This document shows positions 50,456 to 60,588 of a stretch of DNA of 64,000 nucleotides, piece after piece. How positions within the stretch are numbered: position 1 is the stretch's first letter; each line of letters starts with the position of its first letter. Location: the NCBI GenBank assembly GCA_009192285.1, contig WBVU01000015.1, positions 744,001-808,000 on the forward strand, in the 5' to 3' direction. The notes beneath the pieces are model-generated. The model saw only the letters and a list, made by a program, of their open reading frames with translations, was not told the origin of the DNA and did not search any database. Source of the DNA: Morchella semilibera. Lineage: Eukaryota > Ascomycota > Pezizomycetes > Pezizales > Morchellaceae. A program made the translations under genes and the position numbers.

Positions 50456-50932
50456 CTAATTTCTCTCCCTCCACCACATCAACCCTACCACCGCGCCCAC
50501 CACCACCGCCGCCACCTTCTCCACCACCTCCTCCACCTTCTCCACCACCCTCTCCGTCTCCATCACCACCCTCTCCACATCCGAGTCCTTCAGCTGCGGC
50601 TTCCTCGTCCCCTTCCCCTTCTCCCCCGGCTCCGGCTCCGGCTTCTCTCCCGGCCCTCCATCAACATACACCTGTGTCCAGCCCTCCTCCTCTTCTTCCC
50701 CTCCCCCGCGTGCCTGCTCATGCGGGTCACGACGTAAGTAAGGCCCCAAGTGTAGCTGCTGCGGTACAGAGTCGTAATCGAGCTGCTCGACGCCGGCGAC
50801 CTCCCCCTTGGGCGTCACGGTGACGCGCATGATGTCGCCCGGGTAGCGGGGCGGTGGGCGGCGGCCGTGCGGGGAGAGGACTTGCTCCATTTTGGGGCGG
50901 GTGGGGGTGGGGGGGTCGGTTCCTGGTGGCAT
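50456..50932 (-). CDS. Probable acidic tail-anchored protein, 158 aa
   Basis: Single exon. The N-terminus is Pro-rich, with MEQVLSPHGRRPPPRYPGD at 50890 as an alternative start. Then come MRVTVTPKGEVAGVEQLDYD, an acidic GGGEEEEEGW patch and a Glu/Lys-rich region. An amphipathic valine helix (VERVVMETERVVEKVEEVVE) leads into a C-terminal hydrophobic segment, AAVVVGAVVGLMWWRERN. A hydrophobic segment within 20 residues of the C-terminus with flanking Arg suggests a tail anchor. A TATATAAG box lies about 70 bases upstream on the same strand, which supports real transcription. I do not recognise the family. High GC and periodic codons mean chance openness cannot be excluded. Confidence 0.5.
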   Translation of the reverse strand: MPPGTDPPTPTRPKMEQVLSPHGRRPPPRYPGDIMRVTVTPKGEVAGVEQLDYDSVPQQLHLGPYLRRDPHEQARGGGEEEEEGWTQVYVDGGPGEKPEPEPGEKGKGTRKPQLKDSDVERVVMETERVVEKVEEVVEKVAAVVVGAVVGLMWWRERN

Positions 50933-51000
50933 TCTTTTTTGGGGGGAGGGATTCTGTGGTGGGTGTTACTGGTTTTGTACGTCTTTTTTCCCCCTTCCTC

Positions 51001-51008
51001 CTTATATA
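51001..51008 (-). promoter_or_regulatory. TATA box of the tail-anchored protein gene
   Basis: TATATAAG read on the minus strand, about 70 bases before the first in-frame ATG at 50932. Its position and orientation fit that gene and nothing else nearby. Confidence 0.55.
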
Positions 51009-52742
51009 GCCAATTCCGGGTGGGTGAGCTGGTGGCTGGTGTAGTGATCCTAATGTTGGTCTTCCTCCGAAACGGACGAGCACAAGGGCTGGTACTGGCG
51101 GTTTTGTGGATAAGTATGTATATATATGTATATATACACCGTGCCGGCTGGGCGTCAAGGTGTACGTCCAGCTGCCTATAAATTTAAAGCACAGTAGGAT
51201 CAATTGCAATGTGTTTGAGGTTCAGAGCCCAGATGGACGGATGGATCGATGGATGGACGAGTGCACCGTAGAGGGAGCTGAGGAGAGAAATGCATCTACA
51301 GCCACAGTAGCGACAGTGTCTACATCTCTGCTGTATGTATGTACGTACGTACTATACCCGCTAGCTAAGTAGTTAGTGGGCTGGAATACATAGATACACA
51401 CGTGCATACTATTGACCACTTCCTGCTGTATATTGTATTGCCCTTTCTCCTTGTACACGGCCATGTAGACTGTGGAATTGCATGCCCTTGGCTTAGGCTT
51501 ATGTGTAGCGACTTTATAATTTAATCTTGTGGATGTATGAGTGTGGTAATGATTGTTTGGTTGGATTTTTGTGCGGCGGGCGGACTAGCCGTGGTGGTGG
51601 TGTCGGATCTTATCAGATCTTTTCATCAAAGTAAATTAAAGCCCCAGCCCAAAGATTTTGAAAGCACACAAGTCCACCTAGCAGCGGGGCTCTCCACTAG
51701 AATGTTTTATTATACCTCAACCACTCCCTCTTAACAGTTCAAAAATGTGCAAAAGGCTTCCCCCCAAGTCAAAACATCCTCCTGTTCATCATTGTGTTGT
51801 GACTCTACACCTGGGACCTGGCCCCACCTAGTAATTGGCCCTTTCACGAACGAGGCCGAGAGAATGGAGGAAGTACATGTACTCATCTATCTACATGCTC
51901 GAGGCCGAGAGCTATGTACTACATACATGTAAATCTACCTACAAGGCCTGCTCTGGATCTCCACACAGACACAGCAGAGTCGCGTGCGCGATACGAGCTG
52001 GCAGTTGTAGAAAGTGTTTAAGGCATATGAGTACATAACATCTACATGTACCTATCCACCCGGGTCGAGTACACAACGAGGCGGAGTCGCGCGGCATCCA
52101 GAGGGCTGCAAACACTCTGATCTGATTTGGCGCCTCTTATCTACAACATGTATCTATAGTATTATAATTATCATACACCATACATCTAGGCCTCGATCTA
52201 GTAACGAGATGTAACCGGCATGGAACTATAAATATACACATATCTCTCGTTCTATCGTTCAGACACCCAACTCTGCAGGTACTTTTTACTTTACTTTACT
52301 TTTCCGTGTCCCACATCGATCTGCAGCCCGTCGTATTTGACCGCCCAATCCCCAAAAACAAACCACCACCTAAAGTGTCAAAATAAAAAAAAATAAAAAA
52401 AAATAAAAAAAAATAAAAAAAATCGAATCCGCATCCCTCCAGCGCCTCTACCATTCGCGGCTTCTCGATCTCGCCGGGGGATCCAGGCACACATCACCAC
52501 GTCACGCACCACCGAGTGAGATTCTGTGATTTTCTGACGCGCCCGCCGGCTTGGCGGATGACATGACGTACATCTGTAATAACAAAAATCTCCCCACTCA
52601 TTCATGCTCAGCTCCCGTATATCATCATCATCATCATCACCATCATCATCACCATAAATAAACTGCCTGAACCCCCAGAGATATCTGAACAAAAACTACT
52701 TCTCCTCTGGTTCTCCCCTCCCCTCATAGCTCATACCCCCCA
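51009..52742. other. Divergent spacer, 1.7 kb
   Basis: It lies between the tail-anchored gene (-) and the multipass gene (+). It holds TATG/GTAC microsatellite bits, three TACATGTA motifs (51875-52045), a four-fold A-rich decamer array (52379-52423) and an ATC array (52620-52640). No gene seen. Confidence 0.45.
52379..52423. repeat. A-rich decamer array (A9T) x 4
   Basis: Four nearly perfect copies of a nine-A, one-T unit, about 320 bp upstream of the multipass membrane gene. Rigid poly(dA) arrays of this kind exclude nucleosomes and often sit in fungal promoters; a promoter role is inference. Confidence 0.7.
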
Positions 52743-54019
52743 ATGCCGACGCAACCGTCACCGAACTTTGACCTCAATGCCATTATACGGGGGGCCCAGC
52801 TCACCATTGTGGGTGGTATGTATATATATATATATATATATAATCTACCTAAATTCTCTCTACACATATATCAAAGCTAACATGACCCACAATATCCAGC
52901 CTTCCGCGCGCTCCAGAACCCAGAACTGTTCAAGCAGGAGCACTACCGGCAAGCTGCGATCGCCGTGGCTATCGGCATCGCAATCCGTCTGATCGTTCTG
53001 GCACCAATCTTCATCCTCAAGATCTTTTTCGGCTTCCTCGGCCTCTTTGCGGACATGAGCGCTGCGTACAGCCTCATCTCGTATATGGAGTTTGCCGAGG
53101 AGAGCGTCCTGCAGATCCCGTTCTTTCTCATGCAGCTGATGCGGTACATTTCGCCCACCCTGGACGACATGTAAGTCCCCCCCCCCCACTTCCCCCCGGT
53201 CCTTGCCGTACTCGTCACCCTACCCCAGCCGGGGAACAGAGCTGATGACAGACATACAGGTTCATGCAATCTCTCAAATGGGTAGACGACACCTACATGT
53301 CCAAGCACAGTGCCGAAGACCGCCAGACCCTGCGGGAGCTCTACCACCCCCGCCTCTCCAGCTACCGCCCGCGCGCTCCCGCCGGCGGCAAAAGCTCCGC
53401 CATCCTGTTCTTGCAGCGGTGGGGCCGCCGCGCCGGCATCTCCCTCGCCGTCTACCTCCTCTCCTTCACACCGGGAATTGGCCGCTTCGTGCTCCCCTCC
53501 GCCTCCTTCTACACGCTCTCCAGCGCGCTGGGACCCGGCCCCGCAACCGCAATCTTCGCCACGGGCCTCTTCCTCCCGCGCCGCTGGCTCGTGCTCTTCC
53601 TACAGGGATACTTTGCCTCGCGCGGGCTCATGCGCGAGCTGCTGGAGCCCTACTTCTCCCGCATCCCCTTCAGCGCCGACCAGAAGCGGCGGTGGTTCCG
53701 CGAGCGCGAGGGCCTGCTGTTTGGCTTTGGCGTGGGCTTCTACTTCCTCACGAGGGTGCCGTGGTTGGGCGTCCTGATCTATGGCGTTGCTGAGGCCAGC
53801 ACGGCATACCTCATCACAAAGATCACGGCGCCGGCGCCCGAGGCAAAGTTTATGACGCCAGACGAGCTCGAGAGGCTCGTGGTCTGGGAGAATAAACACG
53901 AGTTCTTGAACCTCGAGTTTGGAAAGCTGGATAAGCTCAACATCCGCGACTTGAAGAAGGGGGCGCAGCAGCAGCAGGGACCACCACCGGTGTATACGCC
54001 GGCGGAGAAGGAGTTGTAA
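52743..54019 (+). CDS. Multipass membrane protein, conserved in filamentous fungi, 367 aa
   Basis: Exons are 52743..52815, 52900..53170 and 53260..54019, with introns of 84 and 89 bp; the first contains a long (TA)n array. Conserved-looking blocks: FRALQNPELFKQEHYRQAA before the first helix, AIRLIVLAPIFILKIFFGFL, VLQIPFFLMQLMRYISPTLD, FMQSLKWVDDTYMSKH, GRRAGISLAVYLLSF, PRRWLVLFLQGYFASRGLMR, EPYFSRIPFSADQKRRWFRE and LIYGVAEASTAYLITKIT. I recognise these as an uncharacterised ascomycete family, and the helix-rich layout recalls EI24/CysZ-type proteins. The last block is a soluble acidic/Gln-rich tail. No signal peptide is visible. Exon 3 is distinctly GC-rich, C-biased at third positions, unlike the AT-rich flanks. 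Function is unknown; an ER or vacuolar membrane role would be a guess. Confidence 0.85.
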
Positions 54020-55156
54020 GTGTGGGGGTAACGCATGAAGTGTGTGTGGTGCGGTCGATAGGAAGAAATTGCAGAAGGTGTGGTGTATTGTGCCCTGTAT
54101 TTTTTTATATACTATTTTTAGTCTTGGTTTGCTTGTTCCGCTCTCTCATCTCTTTTGTTGAGTTTCTTTGTTATTGGTTATTTTTCTTGTTCTTTTTCTT
54201 TTTGGGGGGCGGGGGTTTGTGTTTTCATACCATCACCAACCAGGTAGTTCTACAGCGTATGTAAGTACATATACATACACACATTATATGCTGCTTTGTT
54301 TGTTTGCTTGTTTGTACGTAGCGTCCCTAAATCCCTCTCTCCCCTGTCGCGTGATATGTTTCCCTGCCCAGCCCAGCCCTGCCCCGCCCCGCCCTGCCCG
54401 GGCCCGGGCCCGGCCCCGACCAGTTCAGTTCATAAGACGCCCGCGCACCCGGCGGGCTGTCTACTGTCTACGTATATGGGTTATGTAAACCTTTCAACGC
54501 CCCACCACAAACCTAACCCCCCCCCCCCTACATAGAATCTGGAGTCTGCATGCACACCACGCCCACGCCCACGGACCGGAATCCCCACAACCGGGCACGC
54601 ATGATTGGCCGAGACAGATCGCCGGGCCGGGTGAATTACACCCCCGCCCCGCCCCGGGATATGTGTGTGTGTGTGTGTGTTATGCATGCATGCATGTATG
54701 TATGCGCGGGAGAGTGCTGTTCGATTGATATGTAGATTATTTGGGTGGGTGGGGAGGGGTAGCTTTCGAGCTATAGCTACATGTATGTGGGTGGGCGGAT
54801 ACATGTAGTTACTAACGTCGTCCTCCTGGTGGGCGAGAGATAGAGAATATCACGATCACGATCACGATCAAGGTGTTGCAAAACATGAGTATGTATCTGT
54901 CGAGAGCAAGCAGTACTGTGAAAATGGTATCAATTGTAACAATAACTCAACTCCTCCGGAAAGAAACCCCCTCACCTCACAGCCCAAAGAAAGAAAGAGA
55001 GAAACCAAGACCGTAATTTACAAACACCATAAAGACTATAAAATAAAATAAAATAAAATAAAGATAAAAAAGCCGTAATAAACAGGATACAACCCCCCCC
55101 CCCCCCCGGAAACCAAATTACTCCCACAAGCACGCAAATCCGAAGAATCCACCTCT
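54020..55156. other. Spacer of 1.1 kb, convergent genes, repeat-rich
   Basis: It contains T-rich 3' flank (54100-54210), a CCCTGCCC/GGGCCC stretch (54362-54412), a C11 run near 54521, a (GT)n array (about 54661-54680), a CACGAT hexamer array (54849-54870), an AAATA pentamer array (55035-55062) and a C15 run near 55090. TACATGTA occurs at about 54778 and 54801. No gene seen. Confidence 0.5.
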
Positions 55157-56098
55157 CTATTCCCCCAGCCCCAAACTAGCCATCAGCTCCTTCACCTCCT
55201 CATCCTTCGCCACCTCAATCGGCTTAATCCCACACCCGTCCACCACGCTCCCATCCGCCCCCTTCTCCACCAGCAGTCTCAGCACCGTCTCGTTCCCCCC
55301 GCACGCAGCCCTATGCAGCACCTGCTGCCCTGCATTGTCCTTCGTGTTGATATCCGCGCCCTTGTCCAGGAGCATCTTCACGAGCACGTCGTTTGCACCC
55401 TCCGCCGCACACGCCAGCGGCGTGCGCCCGCGCTCGTCCTTGGCCTCGATATCCGCGCCCCACTCCAGCAGGACCCCGACGGCCTCGCCGGGCCCCGCCA
55501 GCCGCGACCCCGCACACACCGCGCGATGCAGCGGCGTATTCCCGTCGCCGTCGCTCGCGGCAATGTCTGCGCCCGCGTCCACCAGCATCTTTAGTATTCC
55601 CACCTGGCGGCTCCTCGCGGCCCAGTGGAGCGCTGTCTCCTGTCCTGCGTCCTGCAGCGTCACATCCGCGCCGGCCTCGATGAGGGCGCGGACGGTCTCC
55701 TCGTGGCCCTTCAGGGCGGCCCAGTGGAGGGCGGTTGTGGAGCCGACGGACTCGACAATGTTGACGTCGATGCCCTTTTCGAGGAGGGTACTGACGACGC
55801 GGTGGTGGCCGCTTGCGGCGGCGCGGTGGAGAGCCGTCCCGCGTGAGCCTGACTCGATGCTGATTGAGGTGGCGCCTTTGTCGAGGACGAGGCGGACGAG
55901 GGGGTCGTGCCCGTTGAGGGCAGCCCATAGGAGGGCGCAGACGCCGTTCTTGTCCTCGAGGGCGATATCGTGGATTGTGGGGGTGAGGAGCTTGTGGATG
56001 TGACGGGAAGTGCGGTAGAGGGAGAGAAGGCACTTTAGGGAGAGGTTGTGAGCGATCAAGAGGATCAGATCGACGGGAAGGCTGTGAATTGTCGCCAT
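55157..56098 (-). CDS. F-box-like ankyrin-repeat protein, 313 aa
   Basis: Single exon. Residues 5-45 (LPVDLILLIAHNLSLKCLLSLYRTSRHIHK) resemble the degenerate F-box common at the N-terminus of fungal ankyrin proteins. About seven ankyrin repeats then run from about residue 55 to 300, with typical motifs GTALHRAAASGHHRVV, TALHWAALKGHEETVRALIE, GNTPLHRAV and GRTPLACAAEGAN. Each hallmark LLDKGA(D) turn is present. If the F-box is real, the protein would recruit targets to an SCF ubiquitin ligase; otherwise it is a binding scaffold. Third-position GC is very high compared with flanking DNA. The start is the only ATG ahead of the F-box-like segment. The gene is intact. Confidence 0.9.
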   Translation of the reverse strand: MATIHSLPVDLILLIAHNLSLKCLLSLYRTSRHIHKLLTPTIHDIALEDKNGVCALLWAALNGHDPLVRLVLDKGATSISIESGSRGTALHRAAASGHHRVVSTLLEKGIDVNIVESVGSTTALHWAALKGHEETVRALIEAGADVTLQDAGQETALHWAARSRQVGILKMLVDAGADIAASDGDGNTPLHRAVCAGSRLAGPGEAVGVLLEWGADIEAKDERGRTPLACAAEGANDVLVKMLLDKGADINTKDNAGQQVLHRAACGGNETVLRLLVEKGADGSVVDGCGIKPIEVAKDEEVKELMASLGLGE

Positions 56099-59000
56099 TG
56101 TGGTGAGTGGTGAGTGGTGGTGATGCTGATTCTAGTGCAAATAGATGGTGCTAATAGCAGCAATGATAGGTAATTGATTGGTATGTAGTAACTCGGGAGC
56201 TAGAGGCTGGGAGGAAATGATCGATTATACTATTATATTGTGCTTGACTGATGGTAGGTAGATAGCTGAGAGGTATGTAGCTATATATATATGTTAATAT
56301 AGCTCTATAAAGCTGTTGATATTATAAGTGCTGTTTTTTTTTTTTCTTCTTCTCCGGATATCCAATATGCGGAATCAAACGATTTATCAAATAAACAAAG
56401 CTTTCCATGATCGAGGAAGCGGGGGGGGAAGGGGGGGGGGGGACTGGGAGAGGGGGGATTTAGTACATGAGGCTCTCTCCTCCTCCTCTCACCATCTCTC
56501 TCTCTCCCTCTCTCGAGACCTTCCAATGCCTCTAGACCGTCAAGACCGCAGCTAATAGGCCAGTGGGGCCAGCTCTGAATTCCCCTGTTAATTCTCCGTT
56601 GTCACTTCTACAAACGGGGAAAAATCCGACGAATGAAGTCCGTCCACGGATTTCTTGTTCATTAGGGTAACACCCTGCAGATCGAGATTGCAATTTCCCC
56701 ATTTTATTTTATTTTTCCTTTTCCTTTTGCTGGGGTGCAGAGCTTAGACCCGGAAGGGGGGGGAGAATGAGAGAGGGTGAGTTAGGGTGAAGGTGAGATT
56801 TCTTTTTGACAGCTCATGATCATCGATTCTCACTCCGTATATGGGAAGAAGACCCCACTACACCCACAAGTTACAACAACCCCTCGATCGCCGAGGGTTA
56901 GTGCGCGCCGCCAAGACAACCCCCCTTCGATTGTTTGAACTAGTGGAACCTTTATTTTTGTTTTTTTCTTACTTCTACTTTCTAGAAAGTAAACCGTGCA
57001 GCAGCATGAGGGTTTTTTTTTCCGTTGCGTTCTATGTAGGACTACATACATGTATTCATCACTCCTTCTGTTCCGAATCCTGTCTCCGTCACACTCGCAA
57101 ACCACGATAGGATTCATCATAGGATTTCAAGCAAAGCTGCCCCAAATATCATGATGTAGGTACTCTCACCCTAATAACGGAAAAACCACCAGTTTCAAAA
57201 TACATGTACCTACTTCTGCAACACCCATATACTTTAAAGAATGAGGCTCAACCATGTTTATCACCAAGACTTTAGGTACAGCGGTGCTTTAGTATTGAAA
57301 CCGCAGAGCCTGGTTTTCAAGTCTACATGTATGCCCGTTTACTTCGCACTTGACACACTGCGACAGAACTACCCGATTGCACTTGGCAGCCTGATTATCA
57401 GTAACGGTTTCACAATATGCGATGTTGGGGTCTTCCTATTTTTCGATAGCAACTACTGAAGACGCCATAGATGTTTTAAAGGTGGATGAGCAAGTAGTAC
57501 CCGGGCCACAGGATTCGCGATGCTGCCCGTGAACGAGACCAGCGATGTGTTATCCCGGAGCGCAGTGCACTTAATACTCATCGGGGTATATCTGTAGAGG
57601 CTTCCATACAGGCTGCGCACATCTTCCTCTGACATACGAAAGTCACTGGACCAGTAATAAATGTAGCAGTAGTAATGATTGCAGCTGTAGGAGTAGAAAG
57701 CATCAACACCGTCCAGAGTGGTTTCTTGCTTAGCAGTGAGGTCCATGGTCTTTTTTCTTGATAGTTATAGCGTCAATTAATCCGGATGTATCCTTTGCGT
57801 TGTTAATGGCCGGCTATTGTTTTTTAGGATATCTAACCAGGATTTTCTTGACCAGCTACTGCGATGGCATTTCCAGCAGGCTGTATTAGCTAATGTTTAA
57901 AGTCGGTTTTCCACACGGCTTTAATACTGTTGGTAAAATCCTGAGGGCCGCCCAGTCGTCTATTAACATAGCTATATTGTCAACATTTAATTTGATGGGT
58001 TTTTATTATTTATTTTTCACTGAGGGCACTGTTTCTTGTTTCCTGAGTGCCCACCCGGATCCACATTTGGGAAACCTCCCCCAGGCGTACGGCGCGCGCT
58101 GCGTACTGACTGGTACTGGGTTAGCCTTGCTTTTCTCGTTATTAAGTAATGAGCGAACTTGGCACCCGGGGGGGTACTCGAGCCCTCTCTCAAAGTGTTC
58201 TGTAGGTTAGATATAGAAGTTTCTCCGGGGTAAACCTCGGCAAGACCCACGGTTTTGCGGAGCAGGCCCGAGAAGGGAGGTCTTCCACATGGCGATAAAT
58301 CCCCGGGTCCCACCAACCACCACCACCGTTCCGTTATGGACTCGGTGAGAGGAACTGGGTAGGTAGGCACTTTAGACTCTGGGGACTGGCAAGAGGCCGC
58401 TCTGTCAGACGACCTGGGGTATGGTTATGTCTGGTTGACCGACGTCAGATGTAATTTCAGAGGGTGCTGTGTTGTTGCATGACCGTGTGGAGTGATTTGC
58501 TCCTGGCAGTCGAGTGATATGATAGTGATGTTCGTGAGAGCATCGCAGCCCATACGGCGTCTATCCTCATCTCGACATCGTGTTTCCAGGTCCGAGCCCC
58601 CCACGAACGAGCAGTGATGAGCAGAGCGTAGGTACAGGACATCTCCAGCCAAGCTCAATGCGCGTATACATACAAATACTGTACCTTAGACAACCAACGT
58701 TCACATAAAGATAGAGTTACATGATGCGCCTGTACATGTACAGATCAAACCAGATTACCGACGCACGACGTCACCTCAGCTTGGATCTGGCATATTCTCT
58801 CGTCTAAGGTACATACAGTCCCATCCCATCCCACCGTCGGGTGATGCAGACCGTTCAAGTGCTGGTGTCTCACTCAGAAAGAGTTCCCCGATCCGATCCA
58901 ATTGGGGCCCGTCTAGCCATCTTTATATAACCCTAGGCCCGGAGGGAGAGGGCCCCCCTGCCTGTGATGTCCGGTAGTCCAGGGTCCATTGACGGCGGTC

Positions 59001-59864
59001 AGGGATCGAGCGTGTTCGTCCGGTCTCTCCCCCTACTACATGTAGTGCAATCACTCCAAACAACCGCATCATGGAGGGCCCACCACCACGAGGTTTCTCG
59101 AAGGAGCTCGTATCCGGGCTCTGGGCTCTGGGGGTGCACTGGGATGAAGCAATTGCAATTACGGGGGGTTGTAACTTGCTGTATCCCCACCATGGGGCTG
59201 TTGGGGCATCCCATTCTCTTCCCTAGAGCTTCCAAGGGCTTTTGCTTGTGGGGACGTTAAGATGTACCATGCGGGCATGTGCTCCTGAGATACCACATCA
59301 TGTGTTTAGCGGTGATGTGGGCATTTGTAATAGATTTTCAGAATCTCGGCGGTGGAAGTAGCTCGTAGACTATGGGGAGAGAGAGAGGAGAACGCAAATT
59401 GAAACACTAGCAGAGTGTTGTTGTATATTATATAAATACGACATAATACGGAGAAGCAAATAAGGCCCTTTCTAATAAAAACAAAACCAAAAAAACAGAT
59501 AGCAAAAGACGACTTACAGGAAGAAAGAAGGCTCCGTATTCCCTTCTATATGTATTGCTCTATTCAAGAGCACATATGGGCTGTGTGACATATAAAACAG
59601 CTTGATAAGAGTAATTATTTGCGCATGCGGAATTGATCTGTGGGGTGCATGCATACCCATCACGACGATTACAGAAGCAACAATTGAACTGCAAATACTG
59701 CCCGGGGCTCTCTCTATATGCATCTACTTACATGTGCTACATTTAGGTACAGTACTGTAGTTATACTGAATTTCTCAACTTAATCGAACCCGTAGAGTCC
59801 TCACATGTATTGTGCTATTGATTTCAGTTACTAATATTAGTCCAAATCATTGACATCTGTGAGG
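56099..59864. other. Gene-free stretch of 3.8 kb
   Basis: No supported gene. G-runs at 56420 and 56436-56442, a purine-rich tract near 56750-56780, TACATGTA copies (57048, 57200, 57325, 58733, 59036) and short random frames. A 97-codon minus-strand frame (57453-57746) has no recognisable domain and no splice support, so it is left out as a gene. Confidence 0.5.
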
Positions 59865-59903
59865 CGATAACGGGCCTATGCACGATAAGCGACAGCCCGA
59901 TAA
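59865..59903. promoter_or_regulatory. Cluster of three CGATAA sites (candidate AreA/NIT2 GATA sites)
   Basis: CGATAA occurs at 59865, 59883 and 59898, all on the plus strand within 39 bp and about 690 bp upstream of the formamidase start. HGATAR is the known binding site of the nitrogen regulators AreA and NIT2, and A. nidulans formamidase is under AreA control. Regulation here is inferred from sequence and context. Confidence 0.45.
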
Positions 59904-60465
59904 CAGATCAATTACTTAATTATACGGAGCTATACATGTATGTATGGTACATGTAGGCACTTACATCTTTTGACTCCCCCCGACGTCCCCGTACCAGTAA
60001 CATCAACCCGCCCCCGTCTCGTCTCGTTCCCTCTGCCCGAAGAGGAAGAAGAAAAGAGTCGACCATGCACGTAGATACGTACATACATGTCATCGCCACC
60101 ATCACCATCAACTCCCCCATTCTTGATATCAGAAACCTACAGCCTTACTCCCTCTACATGTAGATACATGCATACTCAATAAAGATGGTGGGAATCTGCA
60201 CTCAGCATACATATCAAAGCAAACGTTTACTAACAAACCCCGCAGTCCACTAATCATCACCGTTACCGTCCGTCGTCCCTTGGCTCCCGGATATGTCCTC
60301 CCCGTGTTTAACTGCGAACATGATGGTTTTGAGGCAGGACGATATGCCTCGGGTGTGTGACGAGCATAATACGGGACCAGATACATACATACAGTATTCT
60401 GCTAGCAGTACATAGCAGGACAAGACAAGGCTCCCCCCCACAGACTCTGGGCTGGTAGAGAGGTC

Positions 60466-60471
60466 TATAAA
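60466..60471 (+). promoter_or_regulatory. TATA box of the formamidase gene
   Basis: TCTATAAAGCC lies 123 bases before the start codon at 60589. A pyrimidine-rich CTCTCCTCCTC patch follows, a typical fungal transcription-start context. Confidence 0.6.
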
Positions 60472-60588
60472 GCCCCAATTGTCTCTCCTCCTCTGAGCGA
60501 CCTCAATTGCTCCAGACAGACGATCCAGGTCTACAACATCGAATTCTGAACCTATTCACATCAGCACCACATTCCCACACACACCACA

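Noticed and set aside
54362-54412. CCCTGCCC/GGGCCCGGGCCC stretch as a CpG-type promoter
   Set aside because: It lies between two convergent gene ends, and no start codon or TATA box follows it.
57453-57746. 97-codon minus-strand frame
   Set aside because: Tyr-rich composition from TA-rich repeats, no domain, no promoter or intron evidence.
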